Part shown: piece by piece, positions 18,495 through 27,853 of the stretch
Numbering within the stretch: the stretch's first letter is position 1
How the letters are laid out: the number at the start of each line of letters is the position of its first letter
From: Bacteroidales bacterium UBA3743
Lineage (GTDB): Bacteria; Bacteroidota; Bacteroidia; Bacteroidales; Paludibacteraceae
DNA: 64,000 nucleotides
Direction of reading: 5' to 3'
NCBI GenBank assembly: GCA_002371265.1
Contig: DFGT01000006.1
Location: forward strand, 111,408 to 175,407
Translations under genes and position numbers: made by a program
Notes under the pieces: model-generated
The model's database searches: none
Told to the model about the DNA's origin: nothing
Seen by the model: the letters and a program-made list of their open reading frames with translations, nothing else

Positions 18495-19952
18495 TTAATC
18501 AACCGATAGTCTTAGTTTTCCGTTAATGTCAAGACTGACTTTGAGTCCGATTGGGGTGATTTGGATTCTCTCAACACCAATGTCGTCAAGCCTTCCGTTG
18601 ATTTTTATGTCAGGGAATATTTCTGTGTCGAAAATGGAGTTTCGCCCGAATTCTTTGATCATCTCAAACTCAGTTCGGAGCGGTAGTTCGAATTCGTTCT
18701 CCAACTTTTCTTTCAATTTCTTTTTATAGAACAGATTGACGATTTTAGCCAAAACGTTTCTCGTGTCCAGCTTATAGTCGACATCAGTGACTTTTATTGA
18801 TACATTTTCTTTGTCGAAGTATGGTACACTTTCAAGATATATTTTTCCGTTGATGAATCCAGAAACACCAAGGCCGATGACGAGTTTGTCTTTCTTTCCG
18901 TAGAAGAAAATTGTGTCCACTGAAATAGAGTGGCGGCCTTCTCCAAACGTTGTCCCTTTTAGCAAATCCATTGCTACAGAATCCATTAGCTCGTATGGAA
19001 GGTCTGTCAGCACACCAATGTCGATAGTGTCCATACAGTTGGAATACATCTTTAGTGGCGGCAATTTAGTCTTTCTTCTTGATCCTGGATTTTGGTTTCC
19101 TACGAACAAGTCGAGTTTGGTTTTGATTCCTAGTGTGGTAGTCAGTTTGCCGAGATCTCCGAGCAGAGGAGTGCAGTAGATATTTTCCGGCGACGCTACA
19201 ATCCATATCTGGTAGCCGGATGCGTTTGTCGAAATAGGTTCCTGCATCGACATCCATATTTCAGCCATATAGTCGGCGAGAGGAATCTGTTCGTTGAGAG
19301 CTTTGTCAATCTCTTTGTTGAAGTCGTTTCTGTTGCTTGCGATCAGTTGGTCGGCAAGGAAAGAGATCGACATATTCATTCCAAGAATTTTGATTGTCGG
19401 TTTTGAAAGCCATCTGTAGTCAAGAATGGTTGTATGGGTCAGCAGTTTCCAGTCTTTAGAAAAATTGATGGTAGTCTGGAAATCAATCTCAATTTCTGCG
19501 TTCAGTTCTTTGTCTGTGGTTGTGATTCCAAGATCAAAACGTTTTTCTGCCCAAATCTTTACAGGGATGGTATAGAATAAAGTATCTGCTTGGTATTTTA
19601 GTTTTATGTTTCTGGTTTTCCACGCTTTAAGTTTCAAACCATCATCATCGATTATCGAGTCATTATATATGAGTCCACTGAAAGCCTCATTCAGACGACG
19701 TTCAATCAACGGAATGTTGATCGACATTGGAATGTGGATTGTTGAGGTACGTGGAATGTAGTAGAATTTGTCGTAAACCTCTTCCGGAGCTTCAATAGTA
19801 GTTGAGTCGATCTCTAGGCTGTCTACTTTTACCGAAAGGAGTGTGTCGAGTGGGAGGTCGTTTATATCATCGACGACCTCTTTTCTGGCATAAGCAGATT
19901 GCAATATGCAGAATGATAATAATATAATCGATAAAAGTTTTTGCATGGTCAC
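18495..19952 (-). CDS. DUF4403 family exported protein
   Basis: 485 residues. Signal peptide 1-22, then a mature protein rich in beta strands. The pattern IPMSINIPLIERRLNEAFSG followed by a DDGLKLKAW segment and the paired repeats typical of DUF4403 (BPI/TULIP-like, lipid-binding fold suspected) are visible. Its start overlaps the mazG stop by 4 bp. It probably sits in the periplasm or on the outer membrane. No enzyme motif is seen; function unknown. Confidence 0.75.
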   Translation of the reverse strand: MTMQKLLSIILLSFCILQSAYARKEVVDDINDLPLDTLLSVKVDSLEIDSTTIEAPEEVYDKFYYIPRTSTIHIPMSINIPLIERRLNEAFSGLIYNDSIIDDDGLKLKAWKTRNIKLKYQADTLFYTIPVKIWAEKRFDLGITTTDKELNAEIEIDFQTTINFSKDWKLLTHTTILDYRWLSKPTIKILGMNMSISFLADQLIASNRNDFNKEIDKALNEQIPLADYMAEIWMSMQEPISTNASGYQIWIVASPENIYCTPLLGDLGKLTTTLGIKTKLDLFVGNQNPGSRRKTKLPPLKMYSNCMDTIDIGVLTDLPYELMDSVAMDLLKGTTFGEGRHSISVDTIFFYGKKDKLVIGLGVSGFINGKIYLESVPYFDKENVSIKVTDVDYKLDTRNVLAKIVNLFYKKKLKEKLENEFELPLRTEFEMIKEFGRNSIFDTEIFPDIKINGRLDDIGVERIQITPIGLKVSLDINGKLRLSVD

Positions 19953-20749
19953 TTCAGTTTTCCTTCTTTTTCAAGTTGTTTGGCTTCATTCCAGATGGCG
20001 TTCATGTCGTCGAGCGACATAGACTTAAGGTCTATACCTTTCTTGACTGTGTTTTCTTCAAGATAGTTGAATCGACGGATGAATTTTGCGTTAGTGCTTT
20101 CCAACGCATTGTCTGGATTGATTTTGTATAGTCGGGCAGCGTTGATGAGGGAGAATAGCAGGTCGCCGAATTCTTCTTCTTGTTTTTGTGGATCCATGTT
20201 TTTGATCTCAACCATCAGTTCCTCAAATTCCTCTTTGACTTTTCCCCACACCTGTTCGCGTTCAGCCCAATCGAAGCCCACATTTCTGGCTTTGTCTTGG
20301 ATTCTGTATGCTTTAATGAGCGACGGAAGTGCAGACGGCACTCCAGCCAATACGCTTTTGTTGCCATCTTTCTCCTTCATTTTGATTCTTTCCCAGTTGG
20401 TCTCCACCTGGCCTGCGTTTTCGGCATTCACGTCGCCAAACACATGTGGATGACGGAATATCAGTTTGTCACACAATGTGTTGCACACATCAGCGATGTC
20501 GAAATCGTTGGTCTCGGATGCGATTTTTGAATAGAAAACGATGTGAAGCAACACGTCTCCAAGCTCTTTCTTTATATTAGGAAGATCATTTTTAGCTAGA
20601 GCGTCACACAATTCATAAGTCTCCTCTATCGTGTTTGGACGAATGCTTTGAAATGTCTGTTTGCTATCCCACGGACATTTAGCTCTCAGTTCATCCATCA
20701 CGTCAAGCAGACGCTCAAAGGCTGCCAGCTGTGCTTTTCTATCGTTCAT
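19949..20749 (-). CDS. mazG: Nucleoside triphosphate pyrophosphohydrolase MazG
   Basis: 266 residues, standard length. It has the MazG NTP-PPase motif (CPWDSKQTFQSIRPNTIEETYELCDA, EELGDVLLHIVF-type KELGDVLLHIVFYS) and a second degenerate half (EEEFGDLLFSLINAARL). It hydrolyses non-canonical or excess NTPs to NMP and pyrophosphate. It lies 12 bp after the DUF2007 gene and overlaps the DUF4403 gene by 4 bp. Confidence 0.95.
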   Translation of the reverse strand: MNDRKAQLAAFERLLDVMDELRAKCPWDSKQTFQSIRPNTIEETYELCDALAKNDLPNIKKELGDVLLHIVFYSKIASETNDFDIADVCNTLCDKLIFRHPHVFGDVNAENAGQVETNWERIKMKEKDGNKSVLAGVPSALPSLIKAYRIQDKARNVGFDWAEREQVWGKVKEEFEELMVEIKNMDPQKQEEEFGDLLFSLINAARLYKINPDNALESTNAKFIRRFNYLEENTVKKGIDLKSMSLDDMNAIWNEAKQLEKEGKLK

Positions 20750-20761
20750 ATCATCAAATCG

Positions 20762-21016
20762 TTATTTTTCAATTAATCCGTTGTCGCTGTTGTTAGTCCC
20801 GTCGACAATCTCCTGGGCTTTTGCCAAATCTTTTTCCAGCACCATCAGAGCTACTCCGCTCATCGGGCTGAACATAGGCAGCAATACTGTTGTGTGCTCA
20901 TTCTTTATCATAGACGGGATGTCGTTCGACGCAAGTAGCTCCTTCACCACGTTAGCCTCGAATAAAGTGTTGTAGGTGCGGAACACCACAACTTTTTCGT
21001 TGTTTACACTTTCCAT
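20762..21016 (-). CDS. DUF2007 domain protein
   Basis: 84 residues, almost entirely one DUF2007 (putative signal-transducing) domain: VVFRTYNTLFEANVVKELLASNDIPSMI then VALMVLEKDLAKAQEIVD. The fold resembles the GlnB-like ferredoxin pattern. The start overlaps the preceding glycosyltransferase by 13 bp, so translation is coupled. Function unknown. Confidence 0.85.
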   Translation of the reverse strand: MESVNNEKVVVFRTYNTLFEANVVKELLASNDIPSMIKNEHTTVLLPMFSPMSGVALMVLEKDLAKAQEIVDGTNNSDNGLIEK

Positions 21017-22233
21017 AATTCCAATTTTCTTTTGCCGATTTGTCCCACCGTCGACACATACATGGTAGTCAACGGAATTATTAATTCAAAAGGAATGAAC
21101 AGGAATGCCGATCCTTTCATTCCCAATGCGTGAGCACCTTTTATAAATGTGTAGCATTGCACACCGTAGCGGATAAGACCCATTATTCCACATACGCTGG
21201 TCACGAAATATTCTTCTGACACAATTCCGTATATGATTCCGAATATGAATATCAAATAGAACAGATATCTGGTTGTGACTTCGGTGTTGATCCTGAATTT
21301 GACATTGTTAGGATAGTATTCACTGTTTTCCAGGTCAGTTTCTTTCTTTTCAATGAAGCTCTTTACAGTCACCTCTTTATTGATAGATGTGCTGGCGTTT
21401 GGACTTGTCTCAACGGCGATGTTGGTACCGTTTGAGATCTCTGTGATGAAGATGTCGTCTTCTCCGCCTTCAACGTTAAGATTGGATGCGAAACCTCTGT
21501 TCTCGAAGAATTTCTCTTTACGGTATGCCATATTCTTTATAGTTCCGCTATAAGCCAAACCTCTCATTGCGTACGACATATATTTGATAGAGGAGAACAC
21601 ATTGTCGAAGTTGATGAATTTTTGCCATAGAGAGTCGCAGCTGTCGGTTGCCTTGTTGTGGTTGAATCCAAGGACGAGGTCGGTCTCTTCGTTGAAATTA
21701 CGCATTATTTCAGTCAGCCAGTCCCTAGTGTCGGCCACGCAGTCGGAATCTGTGAACACCAAGTAGTCGTAGAACGCAGCTTTGATACCCACCGTCATAC
21801 ACATTTTTTTACGACTCATATATTTAGCGTCTTCCGGAAGGTATGTGGTGCGGAGATGAGAATATTTCTTTTTAAGATTGTCGAGTAGGATAGTGGTGTC
21901 GTTTGTCGTTCCGTCGTTAACCACTACAACTTCGTAGTTGGGATAACTTTGTTCAAGTATTGATGGAAGGCATTTGGCAAGGTTTTCACTGTCGTATCTA
22001 GAGACGACGATGATACTAACTGGAGGACGTTTTATTACATGTTTGACGTTTCCATCTTTAAGTGCTTTGCCGTTGCGGGCGACGGAAGCATAATAATAAA
22101 GGTAGAAGAATAGCTGTATTGATAGGCAGATTCCAAGTGTCACCAATATTCCGATTGCTATCTCTGATAGTTCAAGGTTTGCAAAATAATTTGCCACCAA
22201 GTCCCAAAAATCTATAAAATCCTGTATGCTCAT
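21004..22233 (-). CDS. Membrane family 2 glycosyltransferase
   Basis: 409 residues. An N-terminal membrane helix (about 18-45) precedes a GT-A domain (about 70-300) with VSIIVVSRYDSENLAKCLPS, VVVNDGTTNDT and the DXD-like TDSDCVADTRDWL. Two C-terminal helices follow (near 330-385). It should transfer a sugar from a nucleotide donor at the inner membrane; the acceptor is unknown. First gene of a four-gene operon; a -7 element TATATTTG (minus strand, 22255-22262) lies 22 bp upstream. Confidence 0.9.
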   Translation of the reverse strand: MSIQDFIDFWDLVANYFANLELSEIAIGILVTLGICLSIQLFFYLYYYASVARNGKALKDGNVKHVIKRPPVSIIVVSRYDSENLAKCLPSILEQSYPNYEVVVVNDGTTNDTTILLDNLKKKYSHLRTTYLPEDAKYMSRKKMCMTVGIKAAFYDYLVFTDSDCVADTRDWLTEIMRNFNEETDLVLGFNHNKATDSCDSLWQKFINFDNVFSSIKYMSYAMRGLAYSGTIKNMAYRKEKFFENRGFASNLNVEGGEDDIFITEISNGTNIAVETSPNASTSINKEVTVKSFIEKKETDLENSEYYPNNVKFRINTEVTTRYLFYLIFIFGIIYGIVSEEYFVTSVCGIMGLIRYGVQCYTFIKGAHALGMKGSAFLFIPFELIIPLTTMYVSTVGQIGKRKLELWKV

Positions 22234-22322
22234 AAAATTATCATTTCGTTACTGCAAATATACGTTTTTCTTAAATAATATTTCATTTTTATTCTGTTTT
22301 TGTGGAAAATAGTAAAATATAT

Positions 22323-22353
22323 TTTGTACGTAAGATTTTTATGATTATTTTTG
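22323..22353 (+). promoter_or_regulatory. Bacteroidota-type promoter for the outer-membrane protein at 22441
   Basis: TTTG at 22323-22326, a 19-bp spacer, then TATTTTTG at 22346-22353. This is the canonical -33/-7 pair with consensus spacing. It leaves an 80-nt leader before the ATG. Confidence 0.7.
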
Positions 22354-22440
22354 TGCGTGATAAGTGCTGATGCGAACTATGACTTTTTTAATGTTCGTAT
22401 GGTATTAAAATAAATTTTAAGGATTTTTATATTATTAAAA

Positions 22441-23088
22441 ATGAGAAAATTTTTAGTAGCCATTGTGGCTTTAATGACAAGTCTATCTGCCTTCGCTGCG
22501 GACATCGATCTTTTCTTTAAGGGTGGTGTAAGCATCAGTAAATTCAATGTAGATGAGTCTGAGAACAGAATGGGTGTAGCTGCGGGATTCGGAGGTAAGT
22601 TCCATATCAGCAATAGCCGTTTTTTCATTATGCCTGAACTTATGTATGCACAGAAGGGACAGGAAAACGAAGTGGTTTTCCCTAATGGAAATGCTGTTAC
22701 TCCAGTTATGTTCCATATGATTGAATTGCCTGTGTTATTCGGTGGCCAAATTGAAATGCCAGTTAAGGATATGCATTTGAATATAGGTGCGGGTCCATAC
22801 ATTGCATACGATTTTAGATTTAATGAGTATACTGAAAATATGAAATATGTGAGAACTCCAACCCGAATGAAAGGTTTGAGCCATGGTGACCTTGGTGTTG
22901 CTTTTGCATTTGAGTTCCACTACAAGAGATTGTTTGTATTCTATGATTATGATCTTGGTTTGAGAGATTTGACTCAGAATACTTCAGTTCTTGGTCAGAC
23001 ACTATGCCATAGAAGTATGAGAATAGGTGCTGGTTACACATTCCCAACATTAAGTGTTGGTAAGCAGAGAAAGAAACCTCAGATGTAA
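22441..23088 (+). CDS. Outer-membrane beta-barrel protein
   Basis: 215 residues. The signal peptide 1-20 (LVAIVALMTSLSAFAA) is followed by alternating amphipathic strands with the PorT/OmpW-like start KGGVSISKFNVDESENRMGVAAGFG and a final strand MRIGAGYTFPTLSVG. It should form a small barrel of about eight strands in the outer membrane. Single gene with its own promoter and terminator. Function unknown. Confidence 0.82.
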   Translation: MRKFLVAIVALMTSLSAFAADIDLFFKGGVSISKFNVDESENRMGVAAGFGGKFHISNSRFFIMPELMYAQKGQENEVVFPNGNAVTPVMFHMIELPVLFGGQIEMPVKDMHLNIGAGPYIAYDFRFNEYTENMKYVRTPTRMKGLSHGDLGVAFAFEFHYKRLFVFYDYDLGLRDLTQNTSVLGQTLCHRSMRIGAGYTFPTLSVGKQRKKPQM

Positions 23089-23115
23089 TTTTGAGTTTAA
23101 TAATCGACAACTTAT

Positions 23116-23145
23116 AAGGCGAGTCTTAAAGCTCGCCTTTTTTGT
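23116..23145 (+). terminator. Terminator after the 22441 outer-membrane protein
   Basis: An 8-bp stem AAGGCGAG / CTCGCCTT with an 8-nt loop, followed by TTTTTTG. It lies 28 bp after the stop codon. Confidence 0.88.
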
Positions 23146-23157
23146 ATAAATATAAAT

Positions 23158-23448
23158 ATGAAGAATTTTTTCAGATTTCTTTTGGTGTTTGTAGGTGTGA
23201 TTTTGTTTTATATCTACAACAATCCGGACGTGATAGATAAGTATAAAACAGCTGGTACTTCGACGGAAAGAGATTCGTCTCAGTGTTCAGACTCTACGGC
23301 TTCTGATACGGACGGTGTAAATGTCAATGCTGTTGACTCAACAAATATGAAAACTACAGCCTCAGATTCGCTAATTGCGGATTCTCTTGTGGTGGATACG
23401 GTAAAACCTCGTGTCAATGTGGATACATTTGTTTATTCGTCTAAGTAG
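23158..23448 (+). CDS. Small membrane-anchored protein, probably truncated by a frameshift
   Basis: 96 residues. An N-terminal membrane anchor (about 4-21, FFRFLLVFVGVILFYIYNN) leads to a Ser/Asp/Thr-rich extracytoplasmic stretch. The frame stops at TAG 23446-23448, but the +2 frame carries a clear protein-like continuation (see next entry). The intact ancestral protein would have been about 153 residues. Not recognised as a known family. It starts only 12 bp after the preceding terminator and ends at a strong terminator shared with the nuclease gene. Confidence 0.5.
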   Translation: MKNFFRFLLVFVGVILFYIYNNPDVIDKYKTAGTSTERDSSQCSDSTASDTDGVNVNAVDSTNMKTTASDSLIADSLVVDTVKPRVNVDTFVYSSK

Positions 23449-23618
23449 ATGATGAGGAATATAGTCCTTTGGCATGGGCATTGTATAATGCTAAATCAGC
23501 AAAAGTGCTTTATGTTGATAATGGGAATCTTGAAGAAATGATTGTCTCTGATGAAGAACTGGAGTATGTCCGTCATGGTATAATGGCATGTGGTCAGTGG
23601 TGCGGTTCTAAATTATGA
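23448..23618 (+). pseudogene. Out-of-frame 3' part of the 23158 gene
   Basis: Reading from 23448 gives 56 residues with normal composition (DDEEYSPLAWALYNAKSAK, later MACGQWCGSKL) ending at TGA 23616-23618. It begins exactly where the upstream frame stops and has no start codon of its own before its middle. One missing base near 23446-23447 would rejoin both parts. No slippery heptamer is present, so a deletion or sequence error is more likely than programmed frameshifting. Confidence 0.6.
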
Positions 23619-23630
23619 TATTACGTTCGC

Positions 23631-23670
23631 AAAAACGCCGCAATCTTCATCAAAAGATTGCGGCGTTTTT
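23631..23670. terminator. Bidirectional terminator between convergent genes
   Basis: A 17-bp perfect stem (AAAAACGCCGCAATCTT and its complement) with a 6-nt loop, flanked by A-run and T-run. It serves the plus-strand gene ending at 23618 and the minus-strand nuclease ending at 23682. Confidence 0.92.
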
Positions 23671-23681
23671 TTAGTGTCTTT

Positions 23682-24521
23682 TTATTTCTTTTTACTTGCT
23701 CTGTATTCCCACGGGGCTATGCTGCTTGGATCACTCCATAGTCCAAGTTTCGCTTTTTTAGCATCCGCTTCTGCCTGTACGTATTTCCCGGACTTGTCGA
23801 AACGTGGTTCTCTCCAGGCAAGCCCGCATCTTACCAATTCAAAATTGACATCAATCCCGTCGACAAAAACTTCCATTGCCATCCTTTTGTGGTTGCCTGA
23901 ACCTGTACGAAGTAATGTTATTTGTCCGGAATGAAGTAGCGACGAGAGTTTTTCTTTGGCTTTGTTAGCGAACGGCTGCCCCTTCTCTGGTGTGTCGATT
24001 CCAGCAACACGTACAGTGTGTATCGCTCCGTTGCAGTCTAAGTAGTCGAAAGTGTCTCCGTCTTTTACTTTAAGAATTCTTTGCACACAAGTGATCTCCT
24101 TGTTTTTAGGAAGAGCGGCAAATGATGTTGTAGACGGAAGTATCCTGCAACTTTTTCTGCCATCTACGTCCCTTACGATTCTGCTTTGTCCTTTTTTCAC
24201 TATCAGATATAATCCGACGGTGATGTTGTTTTTGTTAGCGTCGCCCACGTATGTATGGTCGCTTTTGCTTATGTATGCTTTCTTTGGTATATCTTTGTTT
24301 ATAATTCCGTTTTTAAGTTCTGCAAAGTATTTCTGTTTCAAATCACCCTTCTTGTTGATATAATCTTCTGTCAGCAAACTAATAATATCATGGTTTGTGA
24401 TGCAGAATGTGTCTGCAATCGATTTAGTGTTTGTTTTTGTGTCGTTAGCTGCGGTAATATTGATTGTTGTAAGTAATAGGGACATCAATATCAAGAAAGA
24501 TCTTTTTATTGTTTTTTCCAT
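23682..24521 (-). CDS. Secreted staphylococcal-nuclease-like protein
   Basis: 279 residues. Signal peptide to about 24, an N-terminal region of unknown role (about 25-140), then an SNase domain (about 143-270). It contains KVKDGDTFDYLDCNGAIHTVRVAGIDTPE, with the Asp and Arg that bind calcium and phosphate, and later LRTGSGNHKRMAMEVFVDG, AWREPRFDKSGKYVQAEADAKKAKLGLW. A calcium-dependent exported nuclease is the likely activity. The N-terminal domain resembles none I recognise. Confidence 0.85.
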   Translation of the reverse strand: MEKTIKRSFLILMSLLLTTINITAANDTKTNTKSIADTFCITNHDIISLLTEDYINKKGDLKQKYFAELKNGIINKDIPKKAYISKSDHTYVGDANKNNITVGLYLIVKKGQSRIVRDVDGRKSCRILPSTTSFAALPKNKEITCVQRILKVKDGDTFDYLDCNGAIHTVRVAGIDTPEKGQPFANKAKEKLSSLLHSGQITLLRTGSGNHKRMAMEVFVDGIDVNFELVRCGLAWREPRFDKSGKYVQAEADAKKAKLGLWSDPSSIAPWEYRASKKK

Positions 24522-24611
24522 GTGTTGTTGATTATTAGTTCTGGGTTAAATTTGAAATTTAAGTAATTGTCGGTGAATATATGGATGGTATTAATTGCTT
24601 TCCGTAAACAA

Positions 24612-24640
24612 TAAAGGGAGCGTTGTTGGCGCTCCCTTTA
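24612..24640 (-). terminator. Terminator after the nucleotidyltransferase
   Basis: A 10-bp stem TAAAGGGAGC / GCTCCCTTTA with a 9-nt loop, 18 bp past the stop of the gene at 24658 on the minus strand. Confidence 0.8.
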
Positions 24641-24657
24641 GATTGAATATTGTTTGA

Positions 24658-25563
24658 TTAGAACAATTTCTTTGGATATACGCCTGCTGCCACAAGCGAT
24701 TCGATTTTTGATACTACCATAGGACGGTCTTCTTTGTAAGTAACACCGAACCATTTGCATGGAGTGTCAAGCACCTTGATTGTAGCAGTCTTAGTCTGGA
24801 TAAGTTTGTTAACCATTGTTGGAATACCATACTCAGCCTTCAAATTACCGTTGCATCCATCAAGGAAAACCTTGAAGTCAGACTCTGAATGAACGAAGTA
24901 GTCAGGAGTGAATCCCCACATGTTCATTGAAACTGGCAAATTCTCGTCAATAGAGTTGAACTCACCTGTTGTCTGGTTCTTAAAGATGACTTGGCCATCT
25001 TTTCTATGAATCTCATAGTGCTCTTCAACTGTTGAAAGGCAGCCATTGTTGTCTGTGTGGCAAACACCTCTTGAAACTGTTCCGCTCTCTGAAAGTGTGT
25101 TGCCAAGACGGTAGCCTACCATGCAGTAGTCGTTCTTCTTGCCTTCAAGAGAGATCAATGCCTTTGCAAGAATCTCAAAACTCTCTTTGCCGTAGAAGTC
25201 GTCTGCGTTGATGACAGCGAATGGAGTGTTGACCGCATCCTTAGCCACCAAGATAGCGTGGTTTGTACCCCATGGCTTCTCACGTCCTTCAGGAACGCTG
25301 TAGCCAGCTGGCAGACAATCCAATGATTGGAATACAGTGGCAACGTCCACTACACCTTTGTATTTAGATAGAATCTTCTCGTTGAAGTCTTTCTCGAAAT
25401 CACGACGGATCACAAATACAACTTTGCCGAATCCAGCTCTCACTGCATCATAGATTGAATAATCCATGATTGTCTCACCGCTTGGGCCAACTCCGTCGAG
25501 CTGTTTCAATGTGCCGTAACGGCTACCCATTCCGGCTGCCAAAACTAATAATGTTGGTTTCAT
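24658..25563 (-). CDS. Sugar-phosphate nucleotidyltransferase-like protein
   Basis: 301 residues. The N-terminal nucleotide-binding loop LVLAAGMGSRYGTLKQLDGVGPSGETIMDY marks the NTP_transferase family, and NADDFYGKESFE carries the metal-binding Asp pair. It should join a sugar phosphate and an NTP to make a nucleotide sugar. The exact sugar cannot be told; the C-terminal part lacks the left-handed helix repeats. It follows recQ by 9 bp, so it may be co-transcribed. Confidence 0.82.
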   Translation of the reverse strand: MKPTLLVLAAGMGSRYGTLKQLDGVGPSGETIMDYSIYDAVRAGFGKVVFVIRRDFEKDFNEKILSKYKGVVDVATVFQSLDCLPAGYSVPEGREKPWGTNHAILVAKDAVNTPFAVINADDFYGKESFEILAKALISLEGKKNDYCMVGYRLGNTLSESGTVSRGVCHTDNNGCLSTVEEHYEIHRKDGQVIFKNQTTGEFNSIDENLPVSMNMWGFTPDYFVHSESDFKVFLDGCNGNLKAEYGIPTMVNKLIQTKTATIKVLDTPCKWFGVTYKEDRPMVVSKIESLVAAGVYPKKLF

Positions 25564-25572
25564 TTTTCTTAA

Positions 25573-27780
25573 TTAACTACCTAATTCTGTCAAAAATTTT
25601 ATTCTAACAAGACGAACTTCCTCTTCGGTATAGTCGCCTCCTAAATTCTCAATTGCAGAGTCGATGTCATCTGATTCGGCTTCATCTCTGAAATAGTCGT
25701 AGATTTCTTCCACTCTGTCTTCATCCATGACCTGCTCAATAAAATAGCTGATGTCTGGCGGTGTGTCTGGTCCTGAGTTGACAATCGACTCTATTTCAGT
25801 CAGCAAATCGTCAAATTCAATGCCTCTTCCCGCAGCCCACTCGTCGAGAGGCTTCTTTAAGTCGATGGCATTTAGAATCTCCACCTTTATCTTTGATTTG
25901 CTTGGCGCTGTACGGATTCTGAAGTCTTCCGGACGTTGAATCTCGTTCTCCTCCACATGTCGGCGGATAACGTCAACGAACTCTTTACCGAACTTTTTAG
26001 CTTTTCCTTGTCCTACACCAGGAATGTTTGCCAACTCGTCCAAGTTGATAGGGTAGGTAGTAGCCATAGCCTCCAATGCTGGATCCTGGAAGATAACAAA
26101 TGGTGGAATCTCCATTTGGTTTGCCATCTTCTTTCTCAAATCCTTAAGCATTGAGAACAATTCTGGGTCGACAGCACACGAGTCTGCGTCGCCTGTCTGA
26201 GGAATGTTCTCTATGTCTATGTCGTCTACATCATCCTCATCTATGATGTTGACTTTAAAGCTTTTTGGCTTCGACAAGAATTTCTTTCCTTCCGGTGTGA
26301 TTTTCAAGTTGCCATAGCTTTCAACATCTTTTTTGAGATATCCGACAACGATGGCTTCCTGTATTACAGCCTGCCATGTCGACTCTGGCTCAGATTTTCC
26401 TTCGCCAAAAGTGTCAATCTCCTCATGTTGATTCAACTCAACAATCATTGGTGTTTCTCTACCCAAGATAATGTCAATGACATAATCAATTTTCTCCTGC
26501 TCTCCTAAAGCTACAACGGTTTCCAATACCGTGCTTAGTAACTCTTTTGCCTCCACTGTTTTCTTTGGATTTAAACAATTATCGCAATTTCCACAATTAT
26601 CTTCTACATACTCTTCACCGAAATAGTGAAGCAATACTTTTCTTCGGCACATTGTTGTTGTGGCATACATCTGTGTCTCCGCCAGCAACTGTTTGCCTAT
26701 TTCTTTTTCAGAACCATTTTTACTTTGAGTGAACTTCTCAAGTTTCTTAATGTCTTCTTCGCAATAGTAAGCGATGCACTTGCCTTCACCTCCGTCTCGT
26801 CCTGCACGTCCAGTCTCCTGATAGTAACCTTCCAGACTCTTTGGAATGTCGTAGTGGATCACATATCTGACATCCGGTTTGTCGATACCCATTCCGAATG
26901 CTATTGTCGCTACAATCACGTCTACTTTTTCCAAAAGGAAATCATCTTGGTTGGCGCTTCTTACTGTGGCGTCCATGCCTGCATGGTAGGCTCTGGCTTT
27001 GATGCCGTTGAGATTCAGCGTCTCCGCAAGGTCTTCCACCTGTTTGCGGCTCAAACAGTATATGATACCGCTTTTGCCGTGGTTTGCACGGATGAACTTG
27101 ATAAGGTCTTTGTCGACATCCTTTGTCTTTGGCTTAACCTCATAGTAAAGGTTGGAGCGGTTGAATGAAGATTTGAATACTTTCGCATCTTTCATTCCAA
27201 GACTTTTCTGAATGTCATGTTGTACCTTTGGAGTTGCAGTCGCGGTAAGTGCAATCACACCCACTTTCTGACCGATACGGTCGATGATGGGGCGGATGTT
27301 ACGGTACTCCTGGCGAAAGTCATGACCCCACTCTGAAATACAGTGCGCTTCGTCGACGGCATAGAATGAGATTTTCACATTCTGCAAAAACTCGATATAC
27401 TCGTCTTTTGTCAGCGACTCTGGCGCAACGTATAGTAGTTTGGTTCTCTTTTCTAAAATATCTGTCTTGACACTGTCGACTTCTGCTTTCGACAATGACG
27501 AGTTCAAGAAATGAGCAATTCCACGTTCTTCACTGAAATTTCGCATCGCATCGACTTGGTTTTTCATCAATGCTATCAATGGAGATATAACTATGGCAGT
27601 GCCATCCATTATCAGTGATGGCAATTGGTAACACAATGATTTGCCGCCACCTGTAGGCATCAACACGAATGTGTCGTTGCCGGCAAGCACGTTCATTATT
27701 ATATCCTCTTGGTTGCCCTTGAAAGAGTCGAAACCAAAATGATATTTTAGCTCTTTATGTAATTCTTCCTTTGTCATCAT
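25573..27780 (-). CDS. recQ: ATP-dependent DNA helicase RecQ
   Basis: 735 residues. Helicase core: Walker A MPTGGGKS (41-48), the DEAH box in AVDEAHCISEWGHDFR, and the motif VI QETGRAGRDG. Then the RecQ zinc site (CNNCDNCLN-like: CGNCDNCLNPK), the winged-helix RQC domain and an HRDC domain near 560-640. The protein ends in an acidic helical tail of about 90 residues. It unwinds DNA in RecF-type repair. The ATG at 27780 and the next codon are both Met. Confidence 0.95.
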   Translation of the reverse strand: MMTKEELHKELKYHFGFDSFKGNQEDIIMNVLAGNDTFVLMPTGGGKSLCYQLPSLIMDGTAIVISPLIALMKNQVDAMRNFSEERGIAHFLNSSLSKAEVDSVKTDILEKRTKLLYVAPESLTKDEYIEFLQNVKISFYAVDEAHCISEWGHDFRQEYRNIRPIIDRIGQKVGVIALTATATPKVQHDIQKSLGMKDAKVFKSSFNRSNLYYEVKPKTKDVDKDLIKFIRANHGKSGIIYCLSRKQVEDLAETLNLNGIKARAYHAGMDATVRSANQDDFLLEKVDVIVATIAFGMGIDKPDVRYVIHYDIPKSLEGYYQETGRAGRDGGEGKCIAYYCEEDIKKLEKFTQSKNGSEKEIGKQLLAETQMYATTTMCRRKVLLHYFGEEYVEDNCGNCDNCLNPKKTVEAKELLSTVLETVVALGEQEKIDYVIDIILGRETPMIVELNQHEEIDTFGEGKSEPESTWQAVIQEAIVVGYLKKDVESYGNLKITPEGKKFLSKPKSFKVNIIDEDDVDDIDIENIPQTGDADSCAVDPELFSMLKDLRKKMANQMEIPPFVIFQDPALEAMATTYPINLDELANIPGVGQGKAKKFGKEFVDVIRRHVEENEIQRPEDFRIRTAPSKSKIKVEILNAIDLKKPLDEWAAGRGIEFDDLLTEIESIVNSGPDTPPDISYFIEQVMDEDRVEEIYDYFRDEAESDDIDSAIENLGGDYTEEEVRLVRIKFLTELGS

Positions 27781-27785
27781 ATCTC

Positions 27786-27816
27786 CAAATTTAATGCTAA
27801 ATTACACAAACGCAAA
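27786..27816 (-). promoter_or_regulatory. Promoter of recQ
   Basis: On the minus strand TTTG (27813-27816), a 19-bp spacer and TAAATTTG (27786-27793) just upstream of the ATG at 27780. Both boxes match the Bacteroidota consensus. The leader would be almost absent, so the true start might be one of the slightly later Met codons. Confidence 0.6.
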
Positions 27817-27853
27817 ATTCTTTCATTATCATTTTCGTATTTTCAAATGATAT

